Below, piece after piece: positions 40,001-52,320 of a stretch of DNA of 64,000 bases. The stretch is from assembly GCF_949628265.1 (NCBI RefSeq), contig NC_088786.1:12462001-12526000 (forward strand), read 5' to 3'. The stretch is from Cloeon dipterum (Eukaryota > Arthropoda > Insecta > Ephemeroptera > Baetidae). The position numbers and the translations under genes were made by a program. The stretch's first letter is position 1. The number at the start of each line of letters is the position of its first letter. The notes under the pieces were generated by a model that saw only the letters and a program-made list of their open reading frames with translations, did not search any database and was not told the origin of the DNA.

Positions 40001-43000
40001 ATACAAAATTATGATATATATCAATTAATATAATTTTTGTCTGTTTCCCGAACTTAAAAATTTGACGATTTTTTTTATGTTTTGGAGGCTGTCAAGCTGC
40101 TTTCAGATGAAGCCGAAAACCTTTCCACTGTTTGTACGTTTACTCACCGACATTTCTGATGTAGGATGATCGATGAAACTGAGCTCCGACTCCTCGCCGT
40201 CAAGCAGCACGGACACAGCCTTCTCGCCAAACTCATCATCTGTTGACAAAAGCATGGAAAAGTTCTTAAAAAATGTCTCAGAACAGGGAGCCGGGATCCA
40301 ATTTACCGGCCGCGTTGATTGGGTAACGCCCAGCAGCGGATAATCCGTTGCAAATTGCACGCCTGACACGTGCCCGATTTCCTGCGTGAAATTCTGCAAA
40401 CGCTGGGCGTTTTGTGTGTTTCCTTTGCTGGCCGGCGGCCGGCTCAGGAAGAGGAGGCACTTCAAAGGCGGCACGCGTCAAAAGGCTTTGTCTGATACTG
40501 AATATTGTTTGACTCGTGTCTAGCACCGCTCTTTCCTCTGGGAAATGTATTTCACAATATTTGCATTGGACGGATTCATGCAATATTTGACAGGAAAATT
40601 GATCCTTGAGAACAAATTTCCACTCGAGGTTGGTTTCATTTTTGAGAGGTGGGAAAATTGATATTTGGCACGAAAACGGATCAATAAATGCAACTGGAAG
40701 CATTTTATTTAACGCTCACAAAAATACAGTGTTCTACGTTGTATCCGTTATTCAAGCGTTTCCTAGATTGAAAAACATATCACGTTAATGTGATTTCAAA
40801 TTCCCAGCACAATCAAAGAATTTTTCAATTGATAAATTTTAAATTAGATATTCTAGTTAAGGACGATTTTATCGATTTTCTGCTGTCGGAGCAATTTTGA
40901 ACAGCTCTTTGTGCTGTGCCAGAATTATAAATTAGGAAAATGGCATCGCTCATTGTAAACATTGTGATGCAAGTGGATTCAATAAATCCGTTGCCTTTCA
41001 CTTTTATTGCCCTTGTCGCACGGTTTGAAATTGTGTCAATTCCAACCATCTAATAGATTTTGGCCTTGGGCGTTTTGTATAAGCCAACTGATGCGGCTGT
41101 GGGCCAACCTATCAAAAAGCCCAAACGTTTTTTTTTCGGAACGGGCCATCAACACAAGCATAAAGCCCACGTGTATTTTAGGTGTCCGCCCTTGAGTCAG
41201 ATGCACACAGTTGCAGCGCGGGATTTGATCGATCTCGAAAACAAGCGAATAAATATTGGCTCTCGGGTTTGGCTGGTAGGCTGAGCAGACTGACTGCTTC
41301 TAAACGAAAGACTCCAAAAAGAGAGAAGGGACCGAACTTGAGCTACTTCAGCCGCGGAGGCAGCAGAAAATAAAGAGCGAGGGCAAATAAAAGACAGACA
41401 CGACACCGGATGGTGTTTTGACTTTGCAAAAGAAACTCATCTAAAATGGCAAAAGGAGACTCCAAACTTTTCATCTAGAGCTCGTAATCAGACCTGCTTC
41501 GCAAAATTAGTTTTTCGTTTGAGCTGACTGAAATTTAGAACAGCGTTGGTTTAACATGGTCTCTTGAAACAGGTCTTTTATCAACGTCAAAAGCCCAAAA
41601 ATGAACTTACTCTGTTGATTAAAACTAACTGATCTAGCAAAAATGTTCTTTTAATATTCTGGGCTAATTAAATCGGTCGGAGGACAATGTTTGACGAACG
41701 AATGGATTATCCCAATATTGTTGGAACATCCTGTATTTACACTGTGTTTCGTTGGCTTTCTCCGAGGTTTGTTTAGACAATATGTTCTGTTGGTAGGAAA
41801 CGAGCAAGATATATATACATAATATATTGCGCTTTGAGCTTTCTTCATTTTCTGTGGCGCAGAAAAGAGCACTGTTCCTTGGGACTTTACTAGCGACCCT
41901 TCACAAAGATTCCCCGAACCTCAATCAACCTTTTTATTAGGCACAGACGCTACTGGGATCTGCTAAAACAAAACAGGACCATTTTTTCTACAGAAGATGA
42001 GATTGCGTGTGTGTAGAGAAAATGAGGTAAAAGCAACAACTGCTCTCTTGTTATCCTCGCGGGGTAAAAGAAAATAAAGTAAAAATTCGCCTGATGCACG
42101 CAATTCTGCCATAAAGCAGTTGTTTTATAATCGTGCAATTCATCTTCTTTTGTTTCGTTTTGTTCTGTGTTGCGGCTCTTCACCACCGCAAAAATATGCT
42201 TCAGTGTGCAAAATTTTATATTTATTTTTTTCGCAAAGTATATTCAATTATAATTATAAAACCTTTTCCAAAGATTTTCCATGGCAGTGAGCAGCAAAAG
42301 AGGAAATGTTTCTGACAACTTGTTAGCAGCAAAGTTCCTCTGATTTTATCAAAAATTTTAAAGGGTGAGTAACTCATTGGAAACGATTTCGCCTGAAATC
42401 TCAATTAACCCAAGTTTTGCTACGAAATTAGCGCCGGTTGAAGCCTTCGCATTTTGCACTGAGAACTTGGCTCTTTATTCATCTCGCGTGTGTAAAGCGA
42501 GTGTGTACGAACGACGGTACACTGAGTTTATTAAGTTATTAAGTTTGGTGCGAGCGAAGCAGGCCCCCTTTGCTCGACGCCACGCCAAAATATGCAGCCG
42601 TCTGCTTTTGCCCAAATTGCGATCTCTGCTTTGTGGAGACCGAAAGCAAGCGAGGCCGGATGCTTTCAAAATAATCCTATTATCTTTGAATAATAATGGC
42701 AAAGGACACGTCACGTTCTAAAACTTGCGTCGTCTTGAGTTTAGACGGACAAACTTAAATCATTTTTCTCTAGAAACATATTAAAAATATCTGTTCTATT
42801 TGACGATGTTCAGTTTTACTCAAAACATAAAATTTAAATTAATCGAACAGAAATCCGCAGAAGTAGCCCTCTTTTCCTGGATTATCAATCGACCGTTGTC
42901 AATTTTGGGGCAATTGATCCCCGGCCAACGAGCAACCAGAGAAATGTTTGATTTGCAGCAGTGCTGGCTGGCTGGCTGCTGCTGTTGTTGTTTACGATTT

Positions 43001-46000
43001 GCCCGCTCCATTAGCTCTCGACGGGCGTTTAAAATATTGACCGGCCGCAAGCAAACGCATTATATTTCACGCTCCACTGGGAGCCGATGGAATTACCAGA
43101 GAACATTACATTTCGGCAGTTGAAAACGGAGCTCAAAACAAGCAGAGACTGTGCGTGCAATGGTTCATTCAAAATTGAAACTTTTCCAATTAAACTTTAT
43201 TAATCAATGGCAGCAAGATTTTTGCCGGCGTCGGCGCCCCGTCGATGCTTTGTGGCCGTCAGATTGAACGTTATTGTTTTTTGCGAATCTGATAGATTGC
43301 GAGTGGAGAATTTTATCACGGATCGTCGAGAAATTCGCGGAATGCCATAAAGAGAAGCTCAAGGGAAAGTAAATGTTAACAGATATGCATGGCCTGCTCG
43401 ACTTGCAGAGAAAATTAATACACAATTCACGGACCCTTGCCTCTAGTAACTTGCCAGGCCTCACATAAAATACAACAAAACGTCCTTGTACAAGCCACTG
43501 GGCAAGATCAAAGGCTTCGCTGGAGAGGCCCATTAAAAGGACGAAAACTCACTGCTTCCGATCGAATTCCTAGCTACTGCTGTTGCCTTCAACGTTGGTG
43601 GAGGATTATGTACGTTCTTTTTTCTTTTGTCCGCGCAATAATTTGAGAGCTGCCTCGAGCAAAGAGCGTTCTAGCCAGGCACTTGAGACTGGACGCGCCG
43701 AAGCAATTCAGCCATCTCTTTAAAACATGTATGCGCACAGCAGCAATACAAAAATTTTCACAGTTGAGTAAAAAATCTTATAACATAAGTAAACATGAAA
43801 GTTCAAAGTGACTAGTTTTATTTTGAATTAACTTTTGACATTCGCCATAAGAAAATCTGAGTCATGGCAGCTGCTTCTGTTTGAAGTGCGACTTACGAGA
43901 CATATCATATTTTTGTTGCTGAACACTTTAAGTCGAGCTTCTAACGCTAAAAAGAGTAAATCTTTTACCACCCTAGGACAAAATAGGCATTCGTAGAACC
44001 AGCAATAAAAAAGAAACAATTAAGCTGAACTTTTGAAAGAGTTTCGCCTTTTAGCTTTTATTTCCTTCGTGTCGACTGCAACACGAAGAGAAAGAGGTGA
44101 AAAGCGTCAAAGATAATTGTCAGTTCTGTCTTTGCTCAGAAGGAGAGGCTCGAAAGTCTGGCAGTTCTGTTTTCATATGTCACGTTCGACCAACTGGCGA
44201 TTTGTGATTGAAATGACTGTTCCTTTCAACCAAACGGAACAGCAGGGATTTTATGTCACAAAGAGTGATCGATACTCAGTAGACCCAGTCACTATTCACA
44301 TCCATATTTGCAGTCTGAGAGGGACGTTCAATTGGAATGAGAAGAGGAAAAATTTTATATTAAATACCAAAATATGTGAATTCAGGTTATACGCGGGCCG
44401 GTTAAAAAAATTTCGAGCCATCTTGTTTTAGAAGTTACAAGAAAAAATGCTGTATAAAAATCAAAGTGTTACACAATGAAAAACAATAAATAGAGCAAAA
44501 CGTTAATTAATTTAAAACCCCGTGTGCAATAAAAAATTGGAGTAATGAACTCGGGATAAATCCGCAAGCTGTCACTCACTGCGACAACTGAATTAGCGCT
44601 CACGTTGGAGGCAGGTCTGGTGCATTTGCATATATGCAAAATGCACACTGGGGAAAGAAATTGAAGATGTCAAGTGTGACGGAAATGCATTCAAATGGGT
44701 GCGGCCGAGCGACCTACTAACACGTATCATGTCACACCTCTCGAGCTGGGGACACACTTAGTAAAAATACGCTCTCAAATGACGCAATTTGACTGGCTGA
44801 AAGAACGAGTGACGAAAGCCGTTTCTGATGAGGGGCGCAGCTCCAGATTAGATTCGTTAGGTTCTACCCGTTCATTCTTTGCAATCGTATTGGCAATAAA
44901 AAAATCGTTTCCATACCACTTAAGTTTGCAATTAGTGGTGCAAAAATTGTTTAGCAAAAATTATTTTACAAAAGGTCAACCAGCAATGAAAAATTACCGC
45001 ATTTTATAGCGCTTAAATATTTTTTTGCTAGCTGCGCTCGACACTTGCATTTATTGCTCAGTGCGTGTAATTACTGCATGCTTCTCGTGCGTGCAGTCAT
45101 TCACGAGGAAATGCGCCGTGAATTTAAGTACATTTTAAGTGTGCAAACTAGGTCAAAATCAGCAGAGCGCATTAAATCACGTGTTTTTGCCTCTCTGCAC
45201 CGACATGAAAATAGCTGCGAATACTCACGTTGCGTGCCGTGGGGGTCCTGGAGAATGTAATTAAAAATGTGTTTTCACGCTGCGAGGGTGATGGTAACAA
45301 GAACGTAATTCACGTTCGCAACAATACCCTTTAATAATGAGAAGATTAAAATTGCAGGAAAGGCAATCTTTCTTTCTGTTCGTGTTTCATAGCTAACGAA
45401 ACGACGAGTTTTCTTTTCATCTGCCAGTAAAAGGCTCAGAAATTACTGCCTTGTTCCATTCAGTTAATCATAATAATTCTAAAATCACCATTGCTACCAG
45501 CAAAAACGGTCGATTTGTTTATTTCAAAATAAAGGGAATAAAATTACGACTGCGTTTTGCTGATTTAAAGCTTTAATTTACAAATGGGGAACAACATTTT
45601 TTTAATTTAACCACGGCTGATTGATTATTCAGGGTGCTAGTGTTTTGCTAAGGGGTTAAGAGCTTTCAGCGGACACGTTGATGGACGTTGATTATTTTAA
45701 TATGCAAATTTTGATTCCCAGCCATTTTCCGAGGCCAGCCGAGTGACTGCCACTAAAAGAGCTGCGACAGCAGCAAAGGTCGACGCACTGAAATAACAAA
45801 AAAGACGGAAAAGAAACTCCAGCGCGAAGGTCAATGCGAGTGTGAATACCGTCACTAAGTTTGTACAGGCTGCGGCCGTTCTTGAAAGAAAGTAAACTCC
45901 GGAGTCGATTCCAAAACAGAAGCGGCCGCTCTGAATAAATAAATCGCACGCCAAGTTGATCTAAAAGCAGACCGACTTTGAAAAGCGCTATTTTTGGCAG

Positions 46001-49000
46001 GCTATTTAGGAGACAAGTGCGCGACAATGGTTGCGTTTTGGTCGTTCGAGCGTGCAAACACGCACACCCTCCCTCACGCGGCACCGAGAGTGCATTTGAC
46101 GCCGCTGACAATGACTAATAACGCGGGCAGAGGAGGAACCTGACTGAGAGAGAAATCCCGGCCGGTGTAAGTACACACAGAGCCGACGTGCAAATGATGC
46201 CGACGAGGGCTAGTGTCAAAACATTTGTCACTCCGAAATGCACCTTCCGTTTGGCGCTCAACTCGCTCCCTTGAAAGCCTCCAGCTCTTCTCTCATTACG
46301 AAATTCAAATTGATTCTCACGCGCGGTTTCTCGACTGGGTTGCTAAATTTCAGTTGCCGAAATTACTTGTTTAGTGCGCTGTTAATGTTTGTTCCGAGCT
46401 CGTGGGGAGCAAAAGCAAGGGACACGTGTCACCTGCGCACAGAATGAGTCGCCCTCAGTTTCTCATAATGAAGCGTTCTCTCCTCCATGTGTGTTCACGT
46501 ATATACATTTTAATGGAAACATTTGACATGCTTCGCCAAGCGAGTGATCCTGTTATTCGCTTGCAGGCACAAACGAAGAAATATGCGTCGTGGAAATATC
46601 CGAACGGCACTGGAGTCGTCTTTTCAAAAGAGGTATGAAAAGGTGGCTTAATTAATTGTGCACATTTTGCCATCAAAGACTGAACTTCTCTCACATTCTG
46701 AGAAAAAAGCTGTGCACCTGGGCCCTCGAGCCGAGGCAGATCAATTTAGCAAATTTCGAACTCGCAATCTTAACCAAGAGACTGGGTCAATGAGCGTGAG
46801 CCAAATTTATTTGCTGGAAGTGTCGTGAGTTAATACTGAAATTTACTCACCAAGTGATGTATCGTAGGCGTGCAGGTATTCCGACGTCATAAACTGCGAG
46901 ATGAGCGAAGACTTTCCCACGCCCGCCGCACCAAGCATGATGACTCTGTAGGGCAGGTTGCCTACCCCACTGGTGCTCGACTCCCTGGAGCTGGCGAGCG
47001 ACGCCTCGGCGCTGGTGCGTGCTGAGCCAGGATAACTACCTGTGCCCAGGCAAACCATGTTCTGCACACCGGCGCCAATGTGCTCCGTGCTGCAGACAAA
47101 GAACAAAAACTTATAAATCTTTTGTGAAAAATCAGAAGACGGAAGACAAACTAGGCTTCAATTATGCGGTGGCCTAATTGTGGCACTGCGACATTTTCCC
47201 GCCCACGAAACCCAGCAGAACTCACCAGGGAGAGAGAATTATGTGCGCAATTCAGAGGCAGCATCCAGTGCCGCTCGCATAAATCACATCAGGCTTACCC
47301 TCCGCCCCAGATAAACTTTGCAGAGACAAATAATACACACGGCCATATGCTAGTCTAATCCATGTACTGCATTTCTGCCAAATCTCTGTTTAATAGGCCA
47401 CTAGCGTACGTGCCCCTCTGGGGACGGGAAATTCATTAAAAATAAATCTGTAATGTTGACTAAAGCAAAGAATATTTGGGCGTGAAAATCAATTTAGAGT
47501 TTCAATCGAATGTTTGAAGAACGAGGGTAAACCGCAGCGTGTGACGATTGTGCCAATCAATTTCTCACATTGAGGATTTCCACGTGCTCGACCGGCGAAT
47601 ATAATGCGGTGGTAATTATTGCTCGTTGATGGGTCTGCCACCTAATGGCACGAAATTCCTCATTAAACGGTGGCATCAAGATTAACCGGCAGCAACTCAA
47701 TTATTGTTTTGACGGCAAGGAAACGCTTTCCCCTGACGTCACTTGGACCCGAAAGTGAGTGTCATGCACACGCTTCTCCAGCCTGCTATGCAGTCAAGGC
47801 GCCATTCCTGTGCCATTTTTCGAGTCACTTGGCTCTCTTATCCTTGAGCGAGTCCAATTTTATCAACACCCTACAATCTGGTCGATCTTGCGTGCGAATA
47901 AAGATGAGCCTTCCACTTCGCTGCGGTTTTCAATGCAATCTGAATGAAAGGTGTTAGATTTTCTATGATCGCATGAGGATTACTCTCACAATGAGAACCT
48001 GGTAGAAATTTTTATCAGAGAGAAATAAATTTAAGAATGTTCTACAAGCTTCTACTTTTACTAGGTTTTGCAACGAAGCTTAGATAATCAGGGCTAATTG
48101 GATTATCCATTCTCCAGTAAAAATGTATTTCATCGGAGCAAGAGAAGAATGGAGCTGGGAGAAAAAGCAGATATCGCGAAAGCACATATTCGCATTCAAC
48201 CTCCTCTCCCCTTTTTCTATTAATATGAAAGCCGCTGCTGCACATCCACTTTTACCTTATTGTAAAAAATGCTTGCAATAAATTCGCCTCGCATTCCATG
48301 CGAGCAGGAAGTTTTTTGTGTGCTTACGATGATAAGCTAACTCAACATTCGGGGAAAAAATCCATTGTAGAATTACTCCAGCTTGTTGCCAGAGAGGAAA
48401 AGCTGCTGCAATCGTTTTTTCGTGTGCCAGAATAAATGTATTAATTTGCAGAAGCCCCCATAGCTTTTTACGCGAGGCCATGAGCCGCATTAACTAGATC
48501 CGCGTTGTTTTTATAGAATTGCAAACGTTGATGCTCAGTTTAAATAATTAAAATTCAAAAGTCTCTTGTATTTGTTGTAACAACTTTCATTTGGCTTTGA
48601 AAATTAAAAAAAAATAGATATACCATTTGGCTAATAGACACAGTTTCCATCTAAACAACGGAAACTTGGTAAATAATGCTGTGTTTTATTCAACATTACA
48701 ATTTTTAAGAAGAGCCCCACTAATTGAATTCAGCCTCTAGGCATTTTAGTTAATCTGAATACACAAGCTCGAGAGTTTGTGGCGGCCGCGAGGAGGCACG
48801 AGATTTGGCAAAGAGATTAAATTATTACTCTGGTGGCGGCTGGCATTGATTTCCCGCGCGTTCGCACACACATACGCGCGCGCGTGGTGTAATAAATTAC
48901 AATTTGACCTAATAAAAAGTGACAGAATAATATTTCTGAGTGATTTATACAACATTAGACTAATAGTGCGGAGCGTCGGTTCTCGGTCAAGCCGAGTTTG

Positions 49001-49129
49001 GCGGGGGATGAAAATGCATCCGCGTTCCCTCCTTATTGCGCCGCGTGACCGAAATGAAAAAATCCGCCGTTTGGAATGAGTGGCAATAAAATCGTGTGAG
49101 TGTGAAATTGCCGCACTTTTTCACTCTCA

Positions 49130-49160
<31 letters not shown>

Positions 49161-51373
49161 TGCAAACAGTCCACTTACTCTGGCCTCCACTTTGATTGAT
49201 TCGCATAGAGATAGGGAGAAGCAGCTTTGGTCGGTGGCTGCAAACTTTGATGCCCGGTAAACCCAGAGAATAATATGAAATCACTTCAGGGAGTTCGGCA
49301 CTCGGTGTCAAGCAAAGTTTTTCACTCAGCGCTCTATTAGGATTGTTTTGGTTCGCACAAGTGGCGACCAGCAGAGTATTGACTGACAAAGGAATTTCGC
49401 CCCACTGCCCCATCATCAACGCTCGACCTTTTCAGCGCTTTAAACTGTCAGTATATGAACATAATGAGGCGAAGGGCGCTTTCGCCGGTAAAACCGCAAA
49501 GTTTGGCGCTCTGACCTGTGCGTGTGGCTGGAGTTGCTGGAGGCGACACTGGTGTTGCTCTTGGAGCGTCTGCTTTTGAGCGAGTCGCCGCGGTTGACGA
49601 CACCCTTTCCTGTGATGCTGAACTGCCTAAGCCTGTAGTACTCTTCCTCGTTGCCGGTGTTGGGCATAGAGGCCACCCGCGACCTTTGCTGGGGCAGGCT
49701 GAGGAAGTTGGGCCGCTTCATTGTTTTCACCGATTGTGAGCGGCTGTGGTGCGGACTGCCGTAACGCATGTCAAAGTCGTGCAGTTCCTGTAGGCGAAAA
49801 TAGCGTGGTAAAAACACGTGTTATAGATCAACCGGTGGGGGTTGCACACTGAATAAATGCACGATAAATGTAAATCGGTCAGAATAAATTCAAAACAAAT
49901 ATATCAAAATTAATGAAAACATTAGACTATTTTCTCATGCAATTATCAATGAAATTGTTTCAATCTTTACATGTTAATGAGAATATCTGATAGTTTAAAT
50001 AAAATTAACACGTAAAAAAATCAATTTTTTTTGGCTCAATGATGATACGTTAATAATATTAAAATAAATAAATTTAAAGTAGTTTAAAAAGATATGATTT
50101 TGTGTGTTCACTTTTTCACTGCACTAAAATCACACTGTGAAGGGCTAGCAAAGGTAGTTCATGCCTGAAGGGTGAGTTGGTTGGCGACATCGGGTAGTTG
50201 TTGCAGAGGCTGCTTCATGATTGCTGTTGGTGAGTTGCTTGGAAGTTCAAGAGACGACCCACTGGCCGGTGTGACTACCACGCTGCTTGGTGAGCGGCAT
50301 GGTGAGCCCGCCGGTATATATAAAGCCGCGGGACCCCCACTCGCGCCGCCGGACGCGATTTCGCTGAAAACTTCCCCTTCGGCCGCAGTGTCCGACGTAT
50401 TGGACGACTTTTCCTGGTTCAGCTTCTGCTTCGTGCTCTTCTGCTCGCCCTGCTAACGAGGATATTGTGTCATTTTCCGTGTGATCTGTTACTTAATTGA
50501 GGAGCGAGTGCCAACGAGGAAGCACTCGCCGCGAAATCGGAGAACAAGCAAGCGGCACTTCAATTGACTCATCAGCAGGGCGGGCAAAGAAACGAGATTT
50601 ATGACTACTGGATAATTGAATTAGGGAAGTAATGGGAAGGTTATGGCATAGTGAAATTTTATTTTAATAATTATAATGAATTTTGAATGTGTCTAACAAA
50701 AATATTTTATTAATTATCATCTCTCTTGTTTTTTAACAGTAGATTGATTTTGTTCTCATAAGATGTGACTAGTAAAAAATTGAAGACAGAGTTTATTAAT
50801 TAAATATGAGCTAGGAAAAATAGCCATACACAAACCTGATTTTTTGCTTCGGCAAAGAAGTCAACGCGAAGGTCGGGCGCGGTCCTCAACTGTCCGACCA
50901 GCTGAGGGCTGGCCAGGGCGACCTGCACCTGTTCGGTGTCGGTGATAGTGACCACGGTGTCAACGCCCGGCGGCGAGCCCATGCAGTCGGCCGTGGCGCT
51001 GCGGATGAGCAGCGTCGGCGGCGACGGCCGGCGCGGAGGTGTTTTCGGGGGTGGCGCCCGGGGGCTGCGGCACCGCAGACTGAGCCGCCCGCGTCTGCAC
51101 TTGGCCGAGATGCTGCCTCCGTTGGCGCCGATCGCGCTTGAATCCACCAACACCACGGCATCGACGCCCCTAAGGACCCCAATGGGGCCTTCCTCGACGC
51201 TACTGCTGCCACCGCCGGGGTCAGGCGCCGATCCGCTCGGCGGCGTCGTCACCAGCAGGGGGTCCTGGTCGGAGGCGGTGGAGGCTGCCCCCGCGGGCTG
51301 CAGTGTCACCATCGCCCGCCGCCCCTGGGCCAACTTGCACGCGGCACTGCCCACCGCGCCAGCAGTGATCCGC
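37066..51373 (-). CDS. RGK-family small GTPase (Rad/Gem/Kir/Rem type), 3' six exons, at least 536 aa
   Basis: Ras-related RGK protein; the family binds calcium-channel beta subunits and inhibits voltage-gated calcium channels at the plasma membrane. Exons: 50836-51373, 49516-49787, 46851-47089, 40148-40239, 38317-38509, 37066-37343; phases agree throughout. The N-terminal part is long and Pro/Ser-rich. A core follows with P-loop GAAGVGKSS, the atypical G3 region FIDHPTSEMS in place of the Ras DTAGQE, VILVGNKTDLV as G4, and FIETSVAINHN as G5. After a basic Arg/Lys stretch the protein ends KSKSCENLHVL, the RGK C-terminal signature without a CAAX box. The first visible exon starts with the third base of a codon after an acceptor (TTTCAG), so an upstream exon with the true start is missing. 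It lies beyond 51374, possibly outside the window. Which insect Rgk paralogue this is cannot be decided. Confidence 0.93.
37344..50835 (-). other. Large introns of the RGK gene
   Basis: Five introns: 37344-38316, 38510-40147, 40240-46850, 47090-49515 and 49788-50835. None contains a supportable nested gene; open frames on both strands lack motifs. The 6.6-kb intron separates the P-loop exon from the G3 exon. 45900-46150 is relatively GC-rich and could hold an internal promoter, which I cannot confirm. Confidence 0.55.
49131..49160. repeat. (CG)n-(GA)n simple repeat
   Basis: Five CG units followed by about ten GA units within an RGK intron. The GA tract could bind GAGA-factor-type proteins, or be a neutral microsatellite. 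Confidence 0.85.
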
Positions 51374-52296
51374 CTGAAACAAAGAATTTATTTTCAGAGT
51401 TTTCAATTTGTAATTAAACAAATATATTGTATAACAAAAATGATTGAAACGACACATTTTCACAAAAAAATGTACATTTTTCAGAAACTTTGTTTCTTTT
51501 TAGTGCATTTCCACAAATATAATTTTTCCTGGGCAATTTAACAGGTTAGTAAAATTCTAACTGAGCTTTAATTGTTGAAACGTATGATTCGGAGTATCAA
51601 ATAAAATAAGAAATGTGAAGGTAGCAAGTCATGACCAGTCCATTGAAAGCAAACGTGAAGTGGCACAGTAGTCTGGAATTCCGCAACAGTGCCCAGATTA
51701 ATATTGATTTCCAACGGTTCGTTTTAATAAAAAGGCGGGGGCCAACATTCGGAGAGAGCTCGCGGTCACAGATCAGCGACCACGGTCAAATTGAAATTGA
51801 AGAGCTTCGGGGGGTGAAAGGGTCTCGCGATTGAACAAAAGGTTCCAGCGGCAAGGCACTCATTGTTTAGATTGAATGCAGGCTAAGCTGGGGTCGGTGG
51901 ATACATTTCTAAATGGAATCTGATGAATCGAGAAAAGCGAGCGTGCTGATCTATTTCTAGGAGATTTTTTTGTAAAGATCATTATTTGCCATGAAGAAAT
52001 ATCTAGAAAAATAATAGCAATTTCTTGAAATAAAACTTTAATATATTTTATTGTACTATTTCCTTGTTCATGCAGTGTAAAGAAGAACTCCCTTTGTTCT
52101 GAGAGTGCACTTGGCATCATGTGTAAAATTTGCTCTCGTTTTTAGTCACATTCGCGGCTCTTTCCCCGTGGCTGACACCACGAGTAGGTAGGTGTTTGAA
52201 CATTATTCTCTCGAGTCTTGGCGTGAGCTCTGGGACGCTTCTCAGAGTCGCTATGACGTCAACACTGGTGTTCCCCGTCCGACTGGCAACGTGAGT

Positions 52297-52320
52297 ACAC
52301 ACACACACACACACACACAC
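52297..52320. repeat. (AC)12 microsatellite
   Basis: Uninterrupted AC dinucleotide run in non-coding DNA; likely polymorphic. Confidence 0.95.

Noticed and set aside
40278-40703. 141-codon minus-strand frame next to the RGK G3 exon
   Set aside because: Different frame from the exon at 40148-40239 and no motifs; treated as intron.
45692-46111. 139-codon minus-strand frame in the large RGK intron
   Set aside because: No recognisable motif, alternative frames are equally open, and RGK exon phases join correctly without it.
50936-51541. 201-codon plus-strand frame
   Set aside because: It is the antisense of the GC-rich RGK exon 50836-51373 and has no independent features.
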